From JANQEU01 sp965242805 (GTDB lineage Bacteria; Bacteroidota; Bacteroidia; Cytophagales; Cyclobacteriaceae): DNA of 64,000 nt. Positions 43,649 through 52,098 of this stretch are shown in pieces (positions within the stretch are counted from its first letter, which is position 1; the number at the start of each line of letters is the position of its first letter). The notes under the pieces are model-generated. The model was given only the letters and a program-made list of their open reading frames with translations, had not been told where the DNA came from and searched no databases. The stretch lies in contig CBDETD010000002.1 of the NCBI GenBank assembly GCA_965242805.1, forward strand, positions 5,456,001 to 5,520,000, given 5' to 3'. Position numbers and translations under genes: made by a program.

Positions 43649-45025
43649 ATGCAAAGAGAAAATTGGGGAAGCAAATTTGGATTTATTATGGCCGCCGCCG
43701 GATCGGCTGTGGGTCTTGGAAACATTTGGAGATTCCCTTATATCACCGGAGAAAATGGTGGTGGTGCCTTCGTTCTGATATACATTTTTTGTGTGATCCT
43801 GGTGGGAGTTCCACTGTTATTCACTGAAATTGGACTCGGAAGGATGAGTCACAAAAGCCCTATTGGAGCTTTTAAAGATACAGGTGCATCGAAGTTTTGG
43901 ATTGGGATTGGTGCTGTAATGGCTATAGGTGTGAGTTTCTTCGTACTGGCATATTACGCTAATATAGCTGGATGGACAGTAGGATACATTTTTAAAAGCC
44001 TTGCTGGATCGGAACAAACATTTGAGCAGTTCTCATCAAATGCCGGATACACAGTACCCTTGATGGGGGGATTCGTATTGGTCACTATATTAATTGTCCA
44101 ACTTGGGGTTTCTGGTGGAATTGAGAAAGCCGCCAAAGTGTTAATGCCGTTGCTTTTTGTCCTTGTGTTGATTGTCGCTATCAGGGCAATCACATTACCA
44201 GGTGCAATGGCTGGCCTCGATTTCTATCTAAACCCAGATTTTAGTAAGGTCAAAGCCGAGACATTTCTTGTTGCCCTGGGACAAGCTTTCTTTTCAATGA
44301 GTATTGGATGGGGGATCATGATCACCTATGGATCTTATCTAAGTAAGGAATCCAATATCATCAGTAGTGGTGTTTGGGTGGGTTTCATGGATGCAGGAGT
44401 TGCTTTGCTTGCCGGGTTTATGATCTTTCCCGCGGTATTCGCCTTTGGTCAAAGTCCTGCTCAGGGACAGGCTCTCGTATTCCAGGTCCTTCCGGAGATT
44501 TTTAATTCAATGCCTGGTGGATCGATTATTGGAGCGATTTTCTTCCTTCTTTTGATGGTAGCGGCTTTGACTTCTTCGATATCAATGTTGGAGGTTCCGT
44601 CTTCCTATTTTATTGATGAGAAGAAATGGTCAAGAAAGAAGGCTTCCTGGATTGTTGGAGCGGCCGTATTCGTTTTTGGACTACCAGCAGCGCTAGGTTG
44701 GGGAGCTGTAGATTTATTTACAAATATGAGCGTTAGTCTTCCGTGGGTAGACGCACCAATTGTTGGTTATCAAGCGATTCTGGATTACTTCTGGGGTACA
44801 TTTTTCATTGTCGTAGTTGCACTGGCTACATGTCTTTACGTAGGATGGGTGATACCAATTGAAAAGATTGTGACAGAACTCTCCATAGGTTCCACTGTTT
44901 TTACACCAGGTTCGTTACCATCAAAGGCTTTTGTGGTCTTCCTAAGGTTTGTTTGTCCCATTGTAATTGCCGCAGTACTACTGAACATGTTAGGGGTCTT
45001 CGGAGCTTTTGCAGGAGGAGGTTAA
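43649..45025 (+). CDS. Sodium-dependent transporter, neurotransmitter:sodium symporter family
   Basis: 458 residues with a LeuT-type fold of about 11-12 helices. The opening GFIMAAAGSAVGLGNIWRFP and TGENGGGAFVLIYI is the NSS signature with unwound TM1 sodium and substrate sites. LGQAFFSMSIGWGIMITYGSYL forms TM6-like elements, and TSSISMLEVPSSYFIDE is seen further on. Bacterial members import amino acids such as Leu, Trp or Tyr with sodium; the substrate cannot be told here. Cotranscription with the pyrophosphohydrolase gene 25 bases downstream is possible. Confidence 0.95.
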   Translation: MQRENWGSKFGFIMAAAGSAVGLGNIWRFPYITGENGGGAFVLIYIFCVILVGVPLLFTEIGLGRMSHKSPIGAFKDTGASKFWIGIGAVMAIGVSFFVLAYYANIAGWTVGYIFKSLAGSEQTFEQFSSNAGYTVPLMGGFVLVTILIVQLGVSGGIEKAAKVLMPLLFVLVLIVAIRAITLPGAMAGLDFYLNPDFSKVKAETFLVALGQAFFSMSIGWGIMITYGSYLSKESNIISSGVWVGFMDAGVALLAGFMIFPAVFAFGQSPAQGQALVFQVLPEIFNSMPGGSIIGAIFFLLLMVAALTSSISMLEVPSSYFIDEKKWSRKKASWIVGAAVFVFGLPAALGWGAVDLFTNMSVSLPWVDAPIVGYQAILDYFWGTFFIVVVALATCLYVGWVIPIEKIVTELSIGSTVFTPGSLPSKAFVVFLRFVCPIVIAAVLLNMLGVFGAFAGGG

Positions 45026-45049
45026 GTCGATAATCAGTATAAAATCAAA

Positions 45050-45523
45050 ATGGACAAAATAGATTCTCTGAATCAGGTAGCAGAATTCCATCATACATTT
45101 AAACATCCGGTTTTGGATGATCCTCAGATCCCTGATGAGGTACGATGCAAGCTTCGAGTGGAATTGATAGCAGAAGAGTTGAAAGAACTTGAACATGCAA
45201 TTAAGGACAATGACATCGTGGAGGTGGCAGATGCCTTATGCGATATCCAATATGTGCTTTCGGGTGCGGTCCTGGAATTTGGGCTTGGTGATAAGTTCAG
45301 GGAGTTGTTTGATGAAGTACAACGTTCTAACATGAGCAAGGCCTGCAACTCAGAGGAAGAGGCTCAGGCTACGGTAGATTTTTATCAGAAAAAGAGAGAT
45401 ACGGATTGCTATTACCAGGCTGTAGATGGGAAATGGCTGGTATATAGAAAAGGAGATAATAAGACACTGAAATCGATAAACTACTCTCCGGCGGATCTGC
45501 AATCCATAATAGAAAAAAAATAG
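45050..45523 (+). CDS. MazG-like nucleotide pyrophosphohydrolase
   Basis: 157 residues of the all-alpha NTP pyrophosphatase superfamily. The magnesium-binding pattern is visible: EELKELE (ExxE) and EVADALCDIQYV (ExxD). The flanks FHHTFKHPV, VRCKLRVELIAEELKELE and RSNMSKACNSEEEAQATVDFY are typical of a conserved Bacteroidota family annotated as nucleoside triphosphate or phosphoribosyl-ATP pyrophosphohydrolase-like. It probably removes non-canonical nucleotides. It is followed directly by a hairpin terminator. Confidence 0.85.
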   Translation: MDKIDSLNQVAEFHHTFKHPVLDDPQIPDEVRCKLRVELIAEELKELEHAIKDNDIVEVADALCDIQYVLSGAVLEFGLGDKFRELFDEVQRSNMSKACNSEEEAQATVDFYQKKRDTDCYYQAVDGKWLVYRKGDNKTLKSINYSPADLQSIIEKK

Positions 45524-45545
45524 GGTTCATTTGTAAACCCTATTT
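45518..45545 (+). terminator. Intrinsic terminator after the pyrophosphohydrolase gene
   Basis: AAATAGGGTT (45518-45527) pairs with AACCCTATTT (45536-45545). A T-rich tract follows on the plus strand and an A-run precedes, so it can act in both directions for the convergent gene at 45565. The stem begins within the last codon and stop. Confidence 0.85.
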
Positions 45546-45564
45546 CTTTTTTCTTTTGAGTTTC

Positions 45565-46047
45565 TTATTCAATTTTTTTCAACCTGATATTTTCAGAAGG
45601 ATCCCTTTCTCCTTCTTCAAATGCGACCAGAGTGTTTCTTCCATCCATCATCCAGTAATCATCATCCATATCGATGTTTTTCGAGTCGTCGATATATAGC
45701 TCTCCCCTGGAATTTATTTCCCAATTTGCGTAATCCGTATCTTCTTCACCGAATGCATTTGTCATAATTACAAGTTCACCGTTTTTCTTGAACTCAAAAT
45801 ATATTTCGATGTTACCCATAATACCTTCGACTAATCCGGAAACACCTTTGATCACAATCTGTCCGAAGACATTATCTTCCTCATCCAGTTCTTGTTCAGC
45901 TTCATCCATAGCTTCTTCGATATCAATTTCCAACTTCCAGGTACCGAGGAGCCTTTTTTCAGTCACTTTATCCTGCGCATTTGAGTGATGTAGTCCCATA
46001 ATAAAGATAGCGACTATCACACCCATAGTAATGGTAATTCGTTTCAT
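45565..46047 (-). CDS. Hypothetical secreted acidic protein
   Basis: Not recognised beyond a weak lipocalin-like look. 160 residues. A signal peptide (MKRITITMGVIVAIFIMGLHHSNAQ in outline, cut near 25) is followed by LLGTWKLEIDI, a Glu/Asp-rich stretch (EAMDEAEQELDEED), then beta-type strands (IEIYFEFKKNGELVIMT, YANWEINSRGELYID). The start TWKL and repeated strands suggest a lipocalin-like or DUF4488-type barrel, but this is a guess. Monocistronic, convergent with the pyrophosphohydrolase gene. Confidence 0.75.
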   Translation of the reverse strand: MKRITITMGVIVAIFIMGLHHSNAQDKVTEKRLLGTWKLEIDIEEAMDEAEQELDEEDNVFGQIVIKGVSGLVEGIMGNIEIYFEFKKNGELVIMTNAFGEEDTDYANWEINSRGELYIDDSKNIDMDDDYWMMDGRNTLVAFEEGERDPSENIRLKKIE

Positions 46048-46131
46048 GGTATTTTGTATTACAAGGTACTAATATATATCATATACTTATGTTATTGAAA
46101 AAGGTTACAGGGAATTGCCTGAGACCTTATT

Positions 46132-46139
46132 ATTTTTGC
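46132..46139 (+). promoter_or_regulatory. -7 box upstream of ffh
   Basis: TATTTTTG matches TAnnTTTG and lies 23 bases before the ffh ATG. No well-spaced -33 TTG was found. Confidence 0.45.
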
Positions 46140-46161
46140 AGTTTAGATCAAAATCAGATTC

Positions 46162-47484
46162 ATGTTTGATAGTTTAAGTACAAAGTTAGACCGTGCGTTT
46201 AAAAATCTAAAGGGACAGGGAAGAATAACTGAGATCAACGTTGCCTCCACCATTAAGGAGATCAGGAGAGCGCTGATAGATGCGGATGTCAACTATAAAG
46301 TGGCAAAAGATGTAACCGATTCCATCAAGGAGAAAGCGATGGGGAGGGACGTTCTAATTGCCGTTTCACCTGGTCAATTATTGACAAAGATAGTTGCAGA
46401 GGAACTGACACTTTTGATGGGTGAATCCAATGTGCCAATAAATACTACAGGTTCGCCGAATATTATCTTGATCTCCGGACTTCAAGGTTCGGGTAAGACG
46501 ACGTTTTCAGGAAAACTGGCCAGTTATTTTAAGAAACAAGGAACGACGGTCATGATGGCAGCTTGTGATATTTATCGACCTGCTGCGATTGATCAGCTAA
46601 AAGTTTTAGGAGAGCAAGTTGGGGTGGAGGTGTATGCCGAACCTGAAAATAAGGATGCTGTTAAAATCGCAAAGAATGCGATCAAGCATGCTAAGGATGC
46701 GGGAAAGAAGACTGTGATCATTGATACAGCTGGACGTCTGGCGATTGACGAGGAGATGATGAATGAGATAGAATCCTTGAAAAGCGCCTTAAATCCCGCC
46801 GAAACTCTTTTTGTTGTTGATTCTATGACTGGGCAGGATGCTGTCAACACTGCCAAAACTTTCAATGAAAGATTGGATTTCGATGGAGTGGTTTTGACCA
46901 AGCTCGACGGAGATACAAGGGGTGGAGCAGCACTTTCAATCAGACATGAAGTCACGAAACCCATAAAGTTCATTAGTACCGGTGAGAAAATGGATGCTAT
47001 TGACCTTTTCCATCCTGACCGAATGGCAAACAGGATATTGGGAATGGGTGATGTGATCTCGCTGGTCGAAAGGGCTCAGCAGAATTTTGATCAGGAGGAG
47101 GCCAGGAAACTCAACAAGAAAATCAAAAAGAATCAATTTGGATTCGATGATTTTCTTAGTCAAATGGAGCAGATCAAGAAGATGGGAAGCATGAAAGATC
47201 TGCTGGGAATGATTCCAGGTGTTGGGAAAGCTATTAAGGACGTCGATATTGATGATGATTCATTGAAACCGATTGAAGCTATCATCAAATCAATGACACC
47301 ACAGGAAAGGTCCAATCCCGACATTATAAATGGTAGTAGGCGGCAACGAATCGCCAAGGGAAGTGGTACGACTATTCAGGATGTTAATCAACTCCTTCGT
47401 CAGTTTCAGCAAATGCGAAAAATGATGAAGACTATGAATAAAATGGGCGGCGCCAAGGCTCTTGGTAATATGCTACGACAGTAG
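46162..47484 (+). CDS. ffh: Signal recognition particle protein Ffh
   Basis: 440 residues. The SRP54-type GTPase that binds 4.5S RNA and signal sequences and delivers ribosomes to FtsY. N domain 1-95 (ALIDADVNYKVAKDV). G domain with P-loop GLQGSGKTT at 106-114, DIYRPAAIDQL, DTAGR, TKLDGDTRGGAALS and the closing GEKMDAIDLFHPDRMANRILG. Methionine-rich M domain from about 330 (FGFDDFLSQMEQIKKMGSM, RRQRIAKGSGTTIQDVNQLL, then QQMRKMMKTMNKMGG). Full length and intact. Convergent with pdhB. Confidence 0.99.
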   Translation: MFDSLSTKLDRAFKNLKGQGRITEINVASTIKEIRRALIDADVNYKVAKDVTDSIKEKAMGRDVLIAVSPGQLLTKIVAEELTLLMGESNVPINTTGSPNIILISGLQGSGKTTFSGKLASYFKKQGTTVMMAACDIYRPAAIDQLKVLGEQVGVEVYAEPENKDAVKIAKNAIKHAKDAGKKTVIIDTAGRLAIDEEMMNEIESLKSALNPAETLFVVDSMTGQDAVNTAKTFNERLDFDGVVLTKLDGDTRGGAALSIRHEVTKPIKFISTGEKMDAIDLFHPDRMANRILGMGDVISLVERAQQNFDQEEARKLNKKIKKNQFGFDDFLSQMEQIKKMGSMKDLLGMIPGVGKAIKDVDIDDDSLKPIEAIIKSMTPQERSNPDIINGSRRQRIAKGSGTTIQDVNQLLRQFQQMRKMMKTMNKMGGAKALGNMLRQ

Positions 47485-47505
47485 AAGAACCTACACTTCT
47501 CTCGC

Positions 47506-48483
47506 TTATTTGTACATCACGGCATTTACCGCTTCGATTGTCCGCTTTACATTGGGTAAAACTTCTTCAATCAAAGTGGGAGCATATCCCAATGGAAGGT
47601 CACGACTGTTGATACGATGAATAGGTGCATCCAGATAATCAAAAGCATTTCTCTGCACCACATGACTCAGGTCAGTTGCAATAGATGACAATGGCCATGC
47701 TTCCTCAACAATTACGAGCCTGTTAGTCTTTTTAACAGATTCAATGATCGTTTCGTAATCAATAGGCCTTACCGTTCGCAGATCAATGACCTCGCAACTC
47801 ACTCCTTCCTTTTGAAGTTCCGATGCTGATTCATTTACAACTTTCATGGTCTTCCCAAAACTTACCAGGGTAACATCGGTCCCCTGATTCACAATGTGGG
47901 CCTGCCCCAACGGCAATAGATATTCGTCTTCAGGCACTTCTCCTTTATCACCATACATCAATTCTGATTCCATGAATATCGTAGGATCATCATCTCGGAT
48001 GGAACTCTTGAGTAAACCTTTTGCATCATGTGGATTGGATGGGACCACTACCTTTAATCCAGGCGTATTTGCAAACCAGTTCTCGAAGTTTTGAGAATGC
48101 TGTGACCCTAACTGTCCGGCGTTTCCAGTTGGGCCCCTAAATACTATAGGAATATTGTATTGCCCTCCAGACATGTAATTCATTTTAGCAGCTCCATTGA
48201 TAATTTGATCAATAGCCACAAGAGAAAAGTTAAATGTCATGAATTCAATCACTGGTCTCAATCCATTCATAGCAGCACCTACTCCAAGTCCACCAAAACC
48301 CAGTTCAGCTATTGGTGTGTCAATAACTCTTTTTTCACCGAATTCCTCTAACATACCCTGACTAACCTTATAGGCGCCATTATATTCAGCTACTTCCTCA
48401 CCCATGAGAAATACATTCTCGTCCTTTCTCATTTCTTCTGACATCGCCTCCCTTAATGCTTCCCTGAATTGAATAGTTCTCAT
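47506..48483 (-). CDS. pdhB: Pyruvate dehydrogenase E1 component, beta subunit
   Basis: 325 residues, the beta chain of an alpha2beta2-type E1. FREALREAMSEEMRKDENVFLMGEEVAEYNGAYKVSQG in outline holds the thiamine-diphosphate contact Glu (MGEEV). Next come IDTPIAELGFGGLGVGAAM, PIVFRGPTGNAGQLGSQHSQ, VVVPSNPHDAKGLLKSSIRD, and the C-terminal transketolase domain with TLVSFGKTM and RTVRPIDYETI. It works with E1 alpha, E2 and E3 to make acetyl-CoA. Those partner genes are not here, so the operon is split as in many Bacteroidota. Confidence 0.95.
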   Translation of the reverse strand: MRTIQFREALREAMSEEMRKDENVFLMGEEVAEYNGAYKVSQGMLEEFGEKRVIDTPIAELGFGGLGVGAAMNGLRPVIEFMTFNFSLVAIDQIINGAAKMNYMSGGQYNIPIVFRGPTGNAGQLGSQHSQNFENWFANTPGLKVVVPSNPHDAKGLLKSSIRDDDPTIFMESELMYGDKGEVPEDEYLLPLGQAHIVNQGTDVTLVSFGKTMKVVNESASELQKEGVSCEVIDLRTVRPIDYETIIESVKKTNRLVIVEEAWPLSSIATDLSHVVQRNAFDYLDAPIHRINSRDLPLGYAPTLIEEVLPNVKRTIEAVNAVMYK

Positions 48484-48551
48484 ATTGAATGTACCGTGAT
48501 TTTGAGGCCGCTAAGATAATTCAAACCGGTTAATTGATATGTGCCGGACAT

Positions 48552-48581
48552 AAAAAAAGCTCTCCCGATAAGGAGAGCTTT
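48552..48581 (-). terminator. Intrinsic terminator of the OmpA/TPR gene
   Basis: AAAGCTCTCC (48556-48565) and GGAGAGCTTT (48572-48581) arms with a six-base loop. On the minus strand the stem is followed by a seven-T run (48558-48552). It lies 26 bases past the stop of the gene at 48607. A T-run on the plus side is short. Confidence 0.9.
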
Positions 48582-48606
48582 TTGAACTTTTTATTAAAGT
48601 AAATTC

Positions 48607-50400
48607 TTATCTAACAGCTTCGGCTACAGCATCGGCGAAACTTGAGAATTCAAGGTCAGCAAGCGCTTTATCTTTGAGAGATGCATCTTTAGAAACAGCA
48701 TCTTTCAAGTTAGAAACAACATCACCACTTCTGTTCGCTCTTGCCGCTGTTACCGCACGATAGTATGAAGCATCTGCCCCAATCGAGGAGTCAAGAATGT
48801 TTTCGAAGTAGTCATCCGCTCCATTCCAATCTTCTGTGAGAAGTGAAACCAACCCTCTGTTGAAATTGGTCACCTCATTGTTTGATGCTCCGGCTAATGT
48901 AGCTTTAGCTTTATCGTAATCGGCATTTCTGATTTCAATTGGGCCTCTTACACCATAGATGTCAGCCTTTAATTCGTTTGATGCACTTGCTTCCGCTTCT
49001 GCCAATGCACCAACAGCCTGCTCGTAATCACCCTGCATTACAAAAGCTGATCCTAAGTTCGCCATAACTTCAGGTGCTTTGTTTTTATTGGCAGCGATTT
49101 CAAGTTGAGTGATGGCATCCTGAACTAACTTTTCTCTGTTGTCTGCATCTTCCATAGCCATTTCCAAATGAACAGCGCCAAGGTTGTTATGAGCTTGCCA
49201 TGTTCCACCTTTCTTGGTGGCAGCGAGGTAAATGGCTGCTTTTTCTTCCAGGGACGGAGTTAATGTGGCTGAGTACATCAATTCCTCCAGAGACAGGGTG
49301 TCAGGAGTTACTTCTTCGCTCACAATTTGCTTAGCAAGTACGGAGATCTCAGCTGGAGTCTTTTTCTCCTTAACAGTCAGGATCTCAGTTTTTGCAGATC
49401 GTAGTGAAGGATAGATCTCATCAAAGACCTTTTGATACGAAGAAGACTTTCTGAGTTGCTTCTCTTTGTCCTCGAATGTACCGGTACCACTAATAATTCT
49501 TCCCCATTCAGCTTTTGTAGAAGCGTCAACACCATCATAATCGGCAATAGCGTTTCTGAATGCAGTCCAATCTTCAACAATAGGCTTCAATATGAACTTA
49601 ATAGAGTCCGCAGAACCTTTATAATCGTATCTCCTCATCTGTCTTCGATAATATTCTTCTATCCTCTCAGCACGTTCCTGAGAAAGGTTTGAGTTGATCC
49701 TTTCAGGACCTTCAGGAGAGTGAGTACCAGTGATAGTTACAGTTCTCGTTACATTCTTTTCAGCGATGAATGCTGCCAGATTACTTTGCTTTTCACGATT
49801 GCTTACACCATCAGTTCTCAAATTCGCTCTCAACACAGATCTTCCCTGTTCGAAGTAAAAATCAATATTAGTGGGGATCAATTCCTCCTGGTCGTTGTAA
49901 CCATGATCAGCATAAGAAGCAAGGTAATTGTCTTTCACAGCGCTTGATGTTGTGATAACACCTAATGCAACCTCAAGCTTTGGTGTTTCGAGTGATTTAC
50001 CATTCCTGGGATCAGTTGCTACACCCTGGACCATTAATTTTCCAGGATTCATGTCATCAGTGTAGTTGAATTCGAAATCAGCACTTTTCCTTGATGTAGT
50101 TGTGCTGCTGTTCGGAAAGTCGTCAGCCTTAAATTCAATGGATCCGATTTCAATCTCCTTGTCACCATACTGATAGAAGTTTTTCAGTGTGTAAACTTTA
50201 CCTGTTGGTAACATTTTCGGAGGAAGTACCGCCGAAATTGAATATGGAACCTTTCCGCCATGTAGTTCCAAAGGATTTGGATCAACCTGCAAGTCTTGTT
50301 GATCAGCAAGTTTTATCATCTTGCCCAGAGCACAACCGGATAGAACACCAGCAGTAACAAGTATGACTAGCGCATGGTTGAGTTTTCTCATTCTAATCAT
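48607..50400 (-). CDS. OmpA-domain and TPR outer-membrane lipoprotein
   Basis: 597 residues (594 if the Met at 50391 is used). A lipoprotein signal ends VLSGC. An N-terminal beta-type domain (about 30-190) is followed by an OmpA-like peptidoglycan-binding region: IDFYFEQGRSVLRANL, VTITGTHSPEGPERINSNLSQERAERIEEY (in outline) and KPIVEDWTAFRNAI. The C-terminal half has TPR helices (AHNNLGAVHLEMAMED, VMANLGSAFVMQGDYEQAVGALAEAEA, NFNRGLVSLLTEDWNGADDY). It probably links outer membrane and cell wall, and relatives occur in gliding/type IX machinery accessory sets. Followed by a strong terminator. Confidence 0.88.
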   Translation of the reverse strand: MIRMRKLNHALVILVTAGVLSGCALGKMIKLADQQDLQVDPNPLELHGGKVPYSISAVLPPKMLPTGKVYTLKNFYQYGDKEIEIGSIEFKADDFPNSSTTTSRKSADFEFNYTDDMNPGKLMVQGVATDPRNGKSLETPKLEVALGVITTSSAVKDNYLASYADHGYNDQEELIPTNIDFYFEQGRSVLRANLRTDGVSNREKQSNLAAFIAEKNVTRTVTITGTHSPEGPERINSNLSQERAERIEEYYRRQMRRYDYKGSADSIKFILKPIVEDWTAFRNAIADYDGVDASTKAEWGRIISGTGTFEDKEKQLRKSSSYQKVFDEIYPSLRSAKTEILTVKEKKTPAEISVLAKQIVSEEVTPDTLSLEELMYSATLTPSLEEKAAIYLAATKKGGTWQAHNNLGAVHLEMAMEDADNREKLVQDAITQLEIAANKNKAPEVMANLGSAFVMQGDYEQAVGALAEAEASASNELKADIYGVRGPIEIRNADYDKAKATLAGASNNEVTNFNRGLVSLLTEDWNGADDYFENILDSSIGADASYYRAVTAARANRSGDVVSNLKDAVSKDASLKDKALADLEFSSFADAVAEAVR

Positions 50401-50512
50401 GATATTATTGTAGTTTCGCTTTCTTTTCGAATAATTGTATTATAACACCGCAATAATACTTAAAAATATATATTCGTGTAAGTCCGAAATAACAAAAAAC
50501 GAGCTTTATAGT

Positions 50513-50520
50513 TATCTTTG
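50513..50520 (+). promoter_or_regulatory. -7 box upstream of PspC-domain gene
   Basis: TATCTTTG matches TAnnTTTG, 28 bases before the ATG at 50549. No -33 TTG at standard spacing. Confidence 0.45.
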
Positions 50521-50548
50521 CCGGTATACTACTCATTAAGAGTCAGGA

Positions 50549-50758
50549 ATGCAGGAATTCTTCGAAAAATATGCTTTTGGTGTTTGTACAAGGCTTGGTG
50601 AAAAGCTGCGAATACCGACGTCAAGTATCCGTCTGTTTTTCATATACTCTTCATTTCTCACCTTCGGATCACCGATCATAATCTACCTTGCCCTGGCTTT
50701 CATTATGAATTTTAGAAAACTGTACCGGAGAAGGTACAATTCTCTTTGGTACTATTGA
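50549..50758 (+). CDS. Small PspC-domain-like membrane protein
   Basis: 69 residues. GVCTRLGEKLRIPTSSIRLFFIYSSFLTFGSPIIIYLALAFIMNF in outline follows the PspC domain pattern: G-V-C-x-x-L-G-E, an amphipathic helix, then a transmembrane helix ending in a basic cap. Stand-alone PspC proteins of this size occur in Bacteroidota and may act in envelope stress. It overlaps the end of the convergent glycosyltransferase gene by seven bases. Confidence 0.85.
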   Translation: MQEFFEKYAFGVCTRLGEKLRIPTSSIRLFFIYSSFLTFGSPIIIYLALAFIMNFRKLYRRRYNSLWYY

Positions 50759-51759
50759 TTCAATTCACTGAATTTCTTGAATCCCTTTACAAAACGATCC
50801 CAAATTATAAGTCTGGAATACGTTATTGAGGATCGGACAGGGGAGTGATTGATTTTTCCTCTTTTCTTAAAATCTCTGGGAATATTCCAAATAAAGTGGA
50901 GATGAGCTCTCAAAATTGCTGAAAAATGGCTAAAATCATTTTCCATCCAGAACTTAACCCCCGCAATGAGATCTAAAGACATACGTAACGGGATCTTCCA
51001 AAGTTCGAACCACTGAAGATTTTTTAGTAGTAAGGACAATCCATTTCGGAAGTTCAGGTATGTTTTCCATGGATTGGATTTGGAGAGTGTTCCTCCTCCG
51101 ACATGATAGACTACCGACTCAGGAATTACAGCAATCTTCCTTTTTAATCCTTGCAATCTCCAACAAAGGTCAATCTCTTCCATGTGGGCAAAGAAATCCT
51201 CGTCAAATCCACTGACTTCATGAAAATCTGCAGATCTTATTAGCATACATGCTCCCGAGGACCAGAAAACTTCTTCGATACTATCGTATTGTCCAACGTC
51301 TTCCTCCATTTCTTCAAATATTCTTCCTCTGCAATATGGGTATCCAAGTCTATCAAGATAACCCCCGCAAGCACCGGCATATTCGAATTGTTTCTTTGAA
51401 TTATACGATTTGATCTTTGGTTGACATGCTGCGAAGTCCGGATTTCTTTCAAGAAAGCCCACCAGAGGATCCAGCCAACCTTGCGTGACTTCGACATCTG
51501 AGTTGATAATTGCGTAATAATCCGACTTGATGTTTTTTAAGGCAACATTATAACCACCCGCAAATCCATAATTCGTATCAAAAAGGATGGTTCGAATCCT
51601 GCTAAACTGTTTGCTGAGAAGATCTAAAGATCCATCGGTTGACGCATTGTCAGCGACTACTATCTCATTGCTACCTGAGTATTTTGATAGTAGCGGTAAG
51701 AATTCCTTTAAGTGTTTTTCGCCGTTGTAGTTGAGAATGACAATAGAGGTGGTTATCAT
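50752..51759 (-). CDS. Glycosyltransferase family 2
   Basis: 335 residues of GT-A fold. The N-terminus SIVILNYNGEKHLKEFLPLL, EIVVADNASTDGSLDLL, GFAGGYNVALKN and the metal-binding acidic motif INSDVEV fit the family. The acceptor region EEIDLCWRLQGLK and VYHVGGGTLSKSNPWKTYLNFRNG matches the rhamnosyltransferase-like GT2 branch. It probably adds a sugar to a surface polysaccharide or lipid. The ATG overlaps the ybaB stop as ATGA, so it is coupled to it. Last gene of a four-gene group starting with hisS. Confidence 0.93.
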   Translation of the reverse strand: MITTSIVILNYNGEKHLKEFLPLLSKYSGSNEIVVADNASTDGSLDLLSKQFSRIRTILFDTNYGFAGGYNVALKNIKSDYYAIINSDVEVTQGWLDPLVGFLERNPDFAACQPKIKSYNSKKQFEYAGACGGYLDRLGYPYCRGRIFEEMEEDVGQYDSIEEVFWSSGACMLIRSADFHEVSGFDEDFFAHMEEIDLCWRLQGLKRKIAVIPESVVYHVGGGTLSKSNPWKTYLNFRNGLSLLLKNLQWFELWKIPLRMSLDLIAGVKFWMENDFSHFSAILRAHLHFIWNIPRDFKKRGKINHSPVRSSITYSRLIIWDRFVKGFKKFSELNQ

Positions 51760-52091
51760 CCACCCATACCCGTTAGGTCAAGCCCTGGAATATTGGGTAG
51801 GATACCCTCAGTGGATTTTTGAAGATGCTCCTTGGCCTTTACTTCAGCTTCTCCAATCGCCTTGTTTACGGCTCCGATGATAAGATCCTTCAATATTTCC
51901 CTATCATTTTCCCCATAAAGTGAGTCATCAACTTCCAGCTTGATCAATTCCTTTTTTCCGTTTACTGTGGCCTTCACCATTCCGGCGCCGGCTTCTGCTT
52001 CAACTTCAATATTCTTTAACTCTTCCTGGGCGGATTTCATCTTTTCCTGAACCTCCTTCACCTTGCCCATCATTTTCATCATGTCAAACAT
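51756..52091 (-). CDS. ybaB: YbaB/EbfC-family nucleoid-associated protein
   Basis: 111 residues. MFDMMKMMGKVKEVQEKMKS and LKNIEVEAEAGAGMVKATVNG in outline match the YbaB/EbfC family of small DNA-binding dimers with a tweezer-like fold. The central VNGKKELIKLEVDD and the C-terminal ending NIPGLDLTGMGG are well conserved. It binds DNA non-specifically. It lies seven bases after the gliding C-terminal domain gene and overlaps the glycosyltransferase start by four. Confidence 0.95.
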   Translation of the reverse strand: MFDMMKMMGKVKEVQEKMKSAQEELKNIEVEAEAGAGMVKATVNGKKELIKLEVDDSLYGENDREILKDLIIGAVNKAIGEAEVKAKEHLQKSTEGILPNIPGLDLTGMGG

Positions 52092-52098
52092 AAGGACC